Origin: Deroplatys truncata
Lineage: Eukaryota > Arthropoda > Insecta > Mantodea > Mantidae
DNA length: 64,000 nucleotides
Direction: 5' to 3'
Assembly (NCBI GenBank): GCA_030765065.1
Contig: CM060982.1
Coordinates: 13,451,630-13,515,629, forward strand
The notes under the pieces: generated by a model
What the model was told of the DNA's origin: nothing
What the model saw: the letters and a program-made list of their open reading frames with translations, nothing else
Database searches by the model: none
Position numbers and translations under genes: made by a program
Shown: positions 22,400 to 31,808 of the stretch, piece by piece
Layout: the number at the start of each line of letters is the position of its first letter
Numbering within the stretch: position 1 is the first letter of the stretch

Positions 22400-23815
22400 C
22401 GTGTTATGCCAGAGGGAACGCCGCAGTCGATGCAATGCAGTCACATGAACTGCTTTTTCATTTGTGCTCAATGATTAAGCTTCCTATTAGAATATAGTAA
22501 ACACAGTCATGACTTAAGAGTGATCACATGACTGAAAAAAAACATTTTTTTTCTCTATTGACAGTTAAATTACAGCAGAATTCACCTATAAAGAATCTTT
22601 CTCTTCCCCTCTAAAGCAGGCATCTGTATTTTGACATTAGGAAAACAAAAAGGACTTTATAGTTTTCAACACAAGTGTACCCTATTCTTCTTACTTCAAA
22701 AATGTTATCTTTTTTTTTGGTCATTGGAATCACGCTCTTAAATTGGTATCTGCAGAAACTGTGTTGCTTCTTGCCTGTCTCTACTCCTTAGTCTGGCTAG
22801 AAATGTACTATACCCAGTGTCTTGCATTTATTTTGCAAACTATAAAATCTATCAAATCGAAAGTGGAAAATTTTTTTTTAAAAGATACAAAAATTGACAG
22901 TTAAAGCTTGTAGTAAGTATGTTGACATTGTATCTAGTATTGTTTGGGAAACAAAGGTATCACTTAAAGAAGACCAAGCTTTGATAACAGTGTATTGCAC
23001 CAAATAATTCACACCCATTACAACATAGGAGAATTCCCCAATGCAAAAAAAACTAACTTGTGAAATGAGGGAAAAAAAATAATTATCAGGCATCTGTGTC
23101 CTCAGTGTATGTTGTATTGAAAGGGGTCAACAGTGATGACTTAGCTATACCCTTAAAAGGATAAAATAGATGATGTTAGGTTTAAACCTTTAGCAAAGGG
23201 ATTCCCCTTTTGCACAAATGCATTTTTGGAAGATAATACAGTTGAATAATAAAAAATATATTGTATTAAAACTAAAGAACTTATATAACATGACTGCCAT
23301 TTTCAATTGTATCAGAATGAAGAACTTCTGGTGCAAAATATAATTGAATTATTTAGCTTCATTTTCAATGTCAGAAGACCTAGGAAATGTTGGATAAATC
23401 AATAAATTAAACATTTGGAGCATGCAATAAGCCTTGGAAAGGTTTAATGCTTGGAGGAGCAGAAGAAGAAGATTCATTTTCGTTTGGCTTTACTTCCAGG
23501 CTTTACTTCTTTCATTTCTCATTCTTTTCCTGTTTCCAGTAGTAAAATACATCACTTTTCATGGGCTCATATTACTTAATATTATTTACAATTTGTACAA
23601 ACATAAATTGTATATACTATTAATGTATGCACATTATTGAAACAATTCATAATATTAAAATTATACACATATTTCATGCAGAAACATTTTTTGCATTGAT
23701 AACTTTTCACAGTTTAATTTTAAATTAAACTACAAAATAGGAAAGCCTTGCAAGGCTAATCAACTGTTAAAGATCAGTATGGAATTTCCAGTTCATTTTT
23801 ATTTAAAACAAACAA
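22400..23815. other. Non-coding; nothing recognised
   Basis: AT-rich with several homopolymer runs. The small open frames lack family signatures. This stretch lies between the two DUF7869-type relic pieces but shows no matching protein blocks. Confidence 0.45.
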
Positions 23816-23820
23816 GCAAC

Positions 23821-23920
23821 CGGTTAGAGCAACCGGACGGAGACCGAGAGATCCGTGGTTCAAATCCCGGCTATGGCATTGAATTTTTCAGTCATCTGAT
23901 TCTACCTTTCCAACCCTGAG
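23821..23920 (+). mobile_element. SINE family B, copy 2 (5'-truncated)
   Basis: Starts within the D-arm (CGGTTAGAGCAACC), keeps ATCCGTGGTTCAAATCCCGG and CTATGGCATTGAATTTTTCA, and shares the TGATTCTACCTTTCCAA tail with 14228-14340. The first 17 or so bases of the tRNA head are missing. A ten-G run lies downstream at 23977-23986. Confidence 0.8.
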
Positions 23921-23939
23921 TACAGTTTACTTGAGGATG

Positions 23940-25265
23940 TGCTTTTACGCATTCTCTTGAAGAGGAAATAGGCGGCGGGGGGGGGGATTCCACAGAGACT
24001 GGGAGATGCCTTACATCTGTCAGAAAGAGTTGCAACACGAGGTATTCTTCCACAAATAAATGTTTTGAAAGATGTGTAAATATGCACAGATTATAAAGTA
24101 ATAATTTGAGGTTACAGGTACTCACTTATACTCTTTATTCATAGTGTAATTTTGTTATTCAGGTGTAGAGAATTTATGCAAAAGTGGATTGTTAATTTGT
24201 TATTAATATATTTTATATATTAGATATTTATTCTTCAAAACCATAATGTAGGCCTAAAATACGGAATGGAAGGACAAATCTTTTATTGGAAGTGATGTGT
24301 TGTTTACTGCTAACAAGGGCAAGCAACAATGCAATGTGTGAGGTAATTTGAATCACCATTTAAAATAGTAGACAATATGAAAATTAACTACTTTGACTTG
24401 ATAAGTTATTTTTTTAACAATTATATTTTTGTATTAACAAACTCAATTGATTATTAAGCAATACAATTTAGCAAAGAAATATTTAATCAATGTTAAACCG
24501 TCACATTTTGTGACTGAGAACAATAAAATATAACACTATTCTTCATATATATTTAAAATCTATGCCTACTTTCATAGGTTTGTGGTGCCAGATTTCATCT
24601 ACAAGTTTTTAAGGTGATTCATATGGTCATTTTTCTTCCAGTTGCAAACATAGCTTTTCTTTTAAACCTCAGGTCACACATTCATATTTTTATAACATTT
24701 ACTTCTAATTACCTCTCATAGTTATGTCCAAACGCCATCAATAATACAACATAGCCTGTTGTTTCATTTTCATTTACTGCAAAGGTTCACTTAAAATAAT
24801 ACAAATAGTAGGTTCCTGTATTAGTCATCTGTTTAGGTAACATGGTACATGTTTAAAAAAATCATGTTAGCATTTATCATAAATATAAGTTAAGTAAGCT
24901 GGGCTAAGCTCTGTACTTCAACATGTGTCACAGGGTCTACCTCTCTCTGCTCTCTTTGCTTATCTGTCCGAGATGTGACAAAATTGCATCAGCAACCAAC
25001 AGCTCTGGTTGGTAGCCCTTATATGCCTAAGCTCTATATTTGCTTTACTTACTATGTAACCTTTTCATGTGTCTTTTCTTGAATAAATGGCTATCATATT
25101 CAAGATATTTGTTTATATGCTATAACATGGCTCTTTGGTATTTTTGTTTTTGGATTCATGTCAACTCCTTTGGTCCTTTAGAGAAGCAACTGACACTGGA
25201 GAGTGTTTCGGCTTTTCCACTAAATAATCAATTTTGAACTTTATTAGGCTAGAAACTGAATGAAA
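23940..25265. other. Non-coding; nothing recognised
   Basis: AT-rich sequence with no supported gene or repeat boundary other than the ten-G homopolymer at 23977-23986. Confidence 0.45.
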
Positions 25266-25271
25266 CATCTC

Positions 25272-25622
25272 TTAGGTATTTGTAATTAACTCCAATACAT
25301 ACTGAGCAGTGATCTGCCTGTTATGCTCGACATCTTTGTCCTTTCTTTCACTACTTTTGTTGCATATTGCTATACCAGCAGCCAAAACCTGGTTTTGTTC
25401 AGCTTTTATGTGTTGCTGTTCATTTATTTTTTCAAAGCATCTTTTGTGGCAACAGCTTTCAATTGACTGGAACACTTTCTTGCCACTGCAACTACTTCTG
25501 TTGTTTTCAAGTATTCTCTCCTCTTTTCTTCTCTGGTGGGATGTCTTCAAGTGGTTTGTTTTCAAATTCTGAAAAATCATCTTCAGGAGAAGGAATCTAG
25601 TCCATGTCTGCTTTCGAAACAT
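25272..25622 (-). pseudogene. DUF7869-type relic, N-terminal piece
   Basis: A 116-residue minus frame contains SHQRRKEERILEN, then SCCHKRCFEKINEQQHIKAE. This resembles the Cys-rich CxCxxxCxEKIxEEQR segment near the N-terminus of the DUF7869-type family. It lies about 3 kb upstream, on the same strand, of the central relic at 21440-22390. Both may come from one disrupted or intron-containing copy, but I see no intermediate pieces. It could be a chance match, since only one block fits well. Confidence 0.4.
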
Positions 25623-25930
25623 ATGATGAGAAGTTATGTATCAGCACATACTATGTTCTCCTCCTGTACCTCAATGTTGGCAAGTTCTCTGCAAACATAA
25701 GTGAAGTGAAAAGCTAAAAGTTAGTTTTAATGCCAATTATTTGTGTGAGAAATAAATATTAAATATCTATACTTTTATCATCAGCTATGAATAACATTGT
25801 ACCTAGCACTCTTGTTTCTGTAAACACAGGAATGAATTCCCCAGTCCTTGCAAAGGTGTTACCTTTGCCATACTTGTTTTTGTTTTCAGTGATACTATTA
25901 CAAGTAATAAAGAATTCACTCGAGAAAATA

Positions 25931-26446
25931 CAGGGTGAGCAAAAAAACTACGAACCGGCTGCACTCGACACTCGTTGCCATCTGTCGCTATCATAGAAAG
26001 GCGCGGATGAAACCATGCAACATTTTTAAAACTACTTTTAAAGGCTTTACTTATCAACTTTATGAAAGGAAATTCTGAAACTGGCCACCGTTGTTGTCCA
26101 TGCATTTTTGGCACCTCTTTAGGAAACTATCCATTCACAAAGTTGGTAAGTAAAGCCTTTTAAAGTATTTATTTAAAGGTGAGTCGAAATTGTAACACTA
26201 ACATCACTTAAGTTCAACTTAAGTGATGTTAGTGTTACAATTTCGACTCACCTTTAAATAAATTCAATACACATCACTGTTTCTAGCTTCTTTTCATTAC
26301 AATACATACGCCTTTTAAAGTAGTTTTAAAAATGTTGTATGGTTTCATCTGCGCCTTTCTATGATAGCGGCAGACGGCAACGAGCGCTGAGGATGCAGAC
26401 AGGAAAAACACCACGCAGCCGGTTCGTAGTTTTTTGGCTCACCCTG
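25931..26446. mobile_element. Mariner-type non-autonomous element with long TIRs and TA flanks
   Basis: The ends are CAGGGTGAGC (25931) and GCTCACCCTG (26446), each bordered by TA (25929-25930 and 26447-26448), as in Tc1/mariner insertions. The left arm (25931-26043) pairs with the right arm (26310-26446), which has about 25 extra bases. The interior retains a minus-strand fragment reading KRCQKCMDNNGGQFQNF, which matches the C-terminal end of DUF4817-type mariner transposases. It is therefore an internally deleted, rearranged derivative and cannot move by itself. Confidence 0.85.
26167..26263. repeat. Perfect 97-bp palindrome (48-base arms, 1-base spacer)
   Basis: The arms 26167-26214 and 26216-26263 are exact reverse complements around a single C at 26215; the centre reads ACTTAAGTTCAACTTAAGT. 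It lies inside the mariner-type element. Arm identity is perfect although the outer TIRs have diverged, so it formed later than the TIRs. Confidence 0.95.
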
Positions 26447-26449
26447 TAT

Positions 26450-27815
26450 ATCCAGATGCTAAAATACTATTTATCTAGCATTAACTTTACTTCATTATGC
26501 AAATGTACAGAAAAATTCATCCTCCTATGAATCTGTTATGAGACAAGTGTGCCTGAAGATCAAATATCACAAATTGCTCATATCACAGGCATACATGCAT
26601 ATATTACCCAGAATTTAGATTCAACAAGTAAGAGTTGCTAAATATATGGTAAAAGTGTCATAACCCTAACAAAGATATTTATTTTTTAAATAATTGCATA
26701 TTAGTGTTCACAAATCTCGCAAAACATGTTGCAACCGGCTAAAGAATATAAATTACATTTACGTTTTAGGATAGTTTTCCCCCCATTACTAGTCTTTAGG
26801 TAGTACATACTTAAACTGTTTTCCATGTTTTATGTGAACGTCTATACTTGCTCTACAGGTCAATGGATGTGTGGCAACTGGACACTATTTTGCACCACAC
26901 CGTTATTAAAACTGATAATTGTGCAACAAGTGAATAGAAACAGTGTTTATAAAATTAATAAGAAAATATAATTCATTTTGTAATTTCAAATCTGGTAACT
27001 GCAAATCACAGAATTTACAATAAAAAAGTTAATTATAGGACAACACAACAGTAAATATTAATGAAAGTGGTATTTCAAACTGTCCAGAATGCATCTCATG
27101 TGACACCCCAGTATGAATCAAATATGCAAATATATCTTAAAATACTGTTAAGCACTACATAATCATGAGAAGGACATCACAAACAAACTCAAAGCTAACC
27201 TTTATAATCTGCATATGTAGCTCTGTACTTCAACTTCTTTCCTTTCCAACAATTCCTGCCATTATGGATATCTTCATCTATTGGCAGTAGGGCTGATGGT
27301 TCCATTCATCTATACCCTAATGCTCATTAAACATAAGAATAATATTGCACCATTATGCCAAAAGCAAAAACAATTCAGTTATATTATACTTATGTGTGAT
27401 TATTATGGTGTTAATAATACTTAACTTTCATTCTGATGGGCTCTAGTATTTCCATACATTTTAAACGATGAGAGAACTGCAAAATGTTAAATGAAGTTGA
27501 CAATAATCACGCTATATTAAGAATGAACAAAAAAATAAAAAAATCTTATGCATCAAAATTATTGCTAACATACTGCAAAACAGACTGATGTGTTCAGAAA
27601 TGACTCATACCTCATATCATAACCCGGTATGACAGACATAATGGAATTCTGCAGTGCTTAGCTATTACAACAGTATGTCAGAACTCTATACGTATAACTT
27701 AATAGGTGTTGCCACCAACCAGCTATAAAGCATTGAACATATCTTAATCTTTTATTTAATATTTACCTTAACTAAAAGCATCAGAACCATATCAGGTTTT
27801 GCCAAAGTATTCTTT
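26450..27815. other. Non-coding; nothing recognised
   Basis: AT-rich sequence with no family-specific motif on either strand. Confidence 0.45.
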
Positions 27816-27816
27816 G

Positions 27817-28206
27817 CTATAATATCTGCATGCTCACATTAAAAACATAGTTAATGTTTTTGACATTTGACTTATCAAGTTCTGCCTTAGTTCTGCCTGT
27901 TCCAGTTCGGCACACTACTGCCTCTTTGAAAGTATCTAAGCTCGCACGATAAGACCTTTTAGGTCTCTTTTTATGTGGTGTGGAGAATGAAGGTGAAATG
28001 CCACTAACAATCTCTTTGGTTTCCTTAATAATTCTTCTTACACTTCTTTCGGAAGCGCCTGTTGCCTCCGCAACACTCTTTCCAATGTTTTTCACATTGA
28101 TGTTTACCACGTCAGCCTCTACATGTCTTTTCATGTATTTATGTACATTGCTAATAACTTCCCTGATTTGGGATTGCAGTACTTTGCCTTTAAGTTTACT
28201 GCCCAT
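27817..28206 (-). pseudogene. IS630-Tc1-type transposase, N-terminal fragment
   Basis: An open frame of 129 residues starts MGSKLKGKVLQSQIREVISN, then GKSVAEATGASERSVRRI (helix-turn-helix), STPHKKRPKRS and SLDTFKEAVVCRT. These match the N-terminus of the pseudogene at 13685 and of the wider DDE family. The catalytic DDE domain that should follow is absent: after the LDTFKEAVV block the sequence diverges and stops. The fragment is about a third of the usual length. It encodes only the DNA-binding part; there is no evidence that it is expressed. Confidence 0.75.
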
Positions 28207-28209
28207 GTA

Positions 28210-29950
28210 TTAACAGTAAGTAAAACGCAAATCCAAAAAAAAATACTCGATGCAGGCACTCGCACACACATACAGAGAATAGAACTCAGAACAAAGCAAA
28301 GTGTTTCATATATATGCTGTTATAGACGAACATATAATGCGCACGGACAAGAGCCTTAAAAAAATTACAGAAGCTTAGATAACACATGGCATCATCGACT
28401 CCATATGCGTAACTGACCCCCACTCCTCCTCTTGGGATAGATAACAGATTTATCGTTCAGTGCCCACGTTTCCTCAGCTGGCACCTCAAGTTAATCGGGC
28501 AGTACCACTGAATTGATCACTCTCACTCACTCCAAGAAGTGAAAACACAACATTTCCAATAACTTTTTTTACTTATCAGCTATTTCTGAAATATTCATTG
28601 TTATTGGTTTGAATCTTTCAATACTTTTTGAAGTGGTGTACATTCAGTTGTTTTGAAAAGAGCATGGGATTTTACAGTCAGCAAATAGCAACCCACTTTT
28701 TTAAAGATCTGTATACTGCTTCAGTTTCCTGTATTCCTCTTATACCTTCAATAAAATATGTAATGAAACTATTTCTGCAAACCTTTATCCCAGTTAACAT
28801 GAAAGAGATAGAAAAATAACCTTTTGCAACAGTAGTTTGTGGAAGCTAGAGAATATGAAGTGAATGTATCACTTCAGATTTTTATTCTTCAATACTACCT
28901 TTAACTCCTCAACCTCTTTCAACCCAATTATTGGTATATAATGCTGTGAAATTCAATCTGTACAAGGCAGGTCACCGCTATCCTTTACATACTTAACCAC
29001 TCCCTCATTTTAGGATGATCCAGTTTCTCAACTGAAATTCCTGTACTAAGTGGTAACAACAATTGCCTTCTTAATCTGTGTAATCTCCAACAGATTACTA
29101 TTTACTGAAGCTATGCATTTAACTTTACCATGTTTACATGCATCATTGGCTGTGCGCTTCATTATGGAAGTGTCCATTCTTTCATATTCAAGTCTTTTTG
29201 TCACAATACTGGCACATCAATATGGTTTTGTCATTCGCATAAAACCTCTTACTACTAGATTCCCTTGCTCTATTACCGGACAGATGGCTTGGTTTTGACA
29301 TAATAGCAGAAAAACCAAAACAAGTTGAGAATGAAAGTTTGGTATGTAAAATATGTTCAACTTTTAACTCACTCAAAAGCCGGCACACTTCCCATCCATT
29401 TCAAAACTGGACTGCAACTGCAATTGTAACTATGGAAGAAAATGCTGTGGGGTGAGGGAGATAGCATAAACCAGTGTTGCTTCATTCATAATCCTCATTA
29501 GTATTCCTTACATTAAATTTTGTACAGAATTCATATTACAGATTTCGAAGATAGTAGCAACAAACATGAAGCCCTTAATTGCACGAATACATAATTTGCT
29601 TTTAAACCTCTGCCCCTCCTTTCCTATTTGCTGCTTTTTCTCCAGCCAGGCCACTTCATTTGTGGACCTTTAAATTTAAATGTCTAGTGGTGTGATGTTC
29701 CCACATGTTAACGCACAAACTGCTTATGTAATATGAACAAATACAATCCTGTACAAAATATCTAGGCGCAAAAATATCTACTTAGAAATTTATGAAAATT
29801 AGGTAACTCACCCTTACAGGTATGGTGGTACATATTTATCTATTCTTGCAGCAGCAGAGACTTGTTTGATGTTTATATTAGAGCTCTAGTTTTTATATTT
29901 TTTACACTACAACTACCTTATTATTTACAAGCATCATATAAGTTCGTCTT
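28210..29950. other. Non-coding; nothing recognised
   Basis: AT-rich. Open frames on both strands are short and lack motifs. A possible terminal region of the IS630-like fragment lies near 28210-28400, but no partner repeat was found. Confidence 0.45.
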
Positions 29951-29954
29951 ATGT

Positions 29955-31224
29955 GTTCATTGTACATTGTGTTTTTACTTCCAGCCCCCTCTCTTGATGA
30001 TATTCAAGGAAGCATCCAGTTTTACATAAGGGAATGTTGCATGGTTGACATACTAGGTTTGAATGCCATATCCCCAAATTTAGTCTTGTTTTCTCCTGCC
30101 CAACATTCTATACATATTTTCACACGACCCTGTATCTTCTCAGTTGAATGAAATAGCAGTAGGTGGGTTCCTATTCCACCCCATTTGCTTTTGTGACGCA
30201 AAGTCACCAAGAAGCTGATGCACCAGGTTTTTCCTGAATTGGAACAACCTGTTTCTGTGTGTGGTCTTTGTAGGTCTGTTGGCCATGTCATATATAATGA
30301 AGCTATTTATAATAGCAACATTTATCACAAAATGGAAAAAAATATTTCCACCATTTCTTTGCAGGTCGTCCTATGACGTAAAATTCCCCTCTTTGGTCAG
30401 GCAAGCCAACTCCCCATTTCCCATTTTGTTGGTTTGCCTGGCATATGCTGTTTCAAATGAAACTGGCCTTTGAATCCTACCATGGACTCATCCAAGGCGA
30501 GATCCCAACCTGGTTTGTAATGGGTTTGAATCTTTTTTAAATGTCGAACCTTGTACAAATAATCAAAATTTTCTTCTCCCTGTTTTGACCTTGATTCATC
30601 ATTTAAATGCAAATATTGCAAAAATTTTTCAAAGCTCTGAATGACAGATTTTTCTGTGAGAGGACAGACACAAAGTCTCCTGTGAAGAAATCCCTGGTTT
30701 CGGGAAGATTCACCATTCCCCATATAAATCAGAACTCATAAATATGCTCTAATTTCCCTCATATTGGTTTCCTTCCATCGAGAATCTGGTTTTTCCAGCT
30801 GACAAAACCTTGCATATTTATTAGTCTCACTCACAAGAAAATCACAAAATATGTTGTCCATGAAGAGACAAAAATATTCAAGTTCCTCACTTCCCACTTC
30901 TAGATCATGGCAGACTCCTGATGGGGAAACAAACGGTTGAATATGTCCAAAACAAAGTTGAGATGACCATTTGAAGGATAGTTCTGTTGTGCTGTCAGTT
31001 TTCCTTCATTTTTGCGGAACTGCAATATCGCTTCCAGCTGCACTACTGTCACCAATGTGTTCTATGTCACTGTTTTGCGCGGAGTCCACTAGCCACAATG
31101 CATCAGAACTGTCACTTTTGTAAGCCAATTCCTCCTAAATCACTGCAATTATGTCCTCATTCATTACTAATTTCTGTTTGTAAAAACCTGCATCATATCT
31201 TGAATAACCTGCATGACCTTCCAT
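29955..31224 (-). pseudogene. piggyBac-type transposase relic with internal deletion
   Basis: The minus-strand order is an acidic N-terminal stretch (KSDSSDALWLVDSAQNSD, about 31110), FLVSETNKYARFCQ, FLQYLHLNDESRSK, LYKVRHL, and ALDESMVGFKG with the first catalytic Asp (about 30480). The frame then jumps to INSFIIYDM, FRKNLVHQLLGDFASQ and a decayed Cys-rich C-terminal finger region ending near 29955. About 200 residues holding the other catalytic Asp positions are missing. A few stops or frame changes separate the parts. No TTAA-flanked ends were located. Confidence 0.8.
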
Positions 31225-31504
31225 GACTCTAGATAACTGAAAAAACAAAGTGTCAAAGAAAAGCCACAAATTGTACCCTAATCAGTGTTTATATTGCAAG
31301 CCACCATCTGTATTTCTCAACACAAGGGTGCCAGGATTTGTAAACAACCATTCAAAGCCTTAAAACTTGAAGTTCCTGCCGTTAGATGGCCTTAGTATGA
31401 CTAAAGAGCTCAATTACACTTTACTATGATATGCGGCGCAGGTAACATTTAACTTAACTACAATGTGCGGCGCAGAGGGTTAATTGCAGTTGAACTAAGT
31501 AGAA

Positions 31505-31717
31505 GTTTGAAAAAGTTCCTGAAAATTGCCTAATGGTCACGACAATAATTTACAAAAGAAACCTATTTGTGAAGATTGAATAACCGCAGAATTGTATGCA
31601 GATTGCAAGGATTGATTTTGCCCATGTGACCATGGCCTACTGATTATAGAAAGTTTGTTTTTCCTTGGCTGCATCCAACATGGCAACTGAACATGTAGTA
31701 CGTTAGCTTTTTTATTT
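31505..31717. repeat. Old interspersed repeat, copy 2, abutting the PLE array
   Basis: Matches 7085-7190 plus 7725-7860 in order, without the 540-base insertion of copy 1. It ends GTACGTTAGCTTTTTTATTT, directly against the first array unit. The PLE array therefore begins inside, or at the edge of, an older repeat copy. Confidence 0.65.
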
Positions 31718-31777
31718 TTTAAAATAGAGAGTTGAGGGTTGTTACACTACATCACTATGATAATCTTACTTGAACGC

Positions 31778-31808
31778 GTTTCGGGAGACGGCTTGTCCCC
31801 ATCGTCAG
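31778..31808 (-). ncRNA. Hammerhead-ribozyme-like core at ORF end (minus units)
   Basis: In element sense: CTGACGA, a hairpin (GGGGAC with GTCTCCC, loop AAGCC, one bulged base), then GAAAC. The two boxes and stem II have the layout of a hammerhead core, a motif reported from PLE terminal repeats. An extra T follows CTGACGA and no clear stem I is seen, so self-cleavage is unproven. The TGA stop lies inside CTGACGA. The same motif is at 34478-34508, 45278-45308, 47978-48008, 50678-50708, 53378-53408 and 56078-56108, and about 37135, 39850 and 42567 in the noisy units. Confidence 0.5.
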
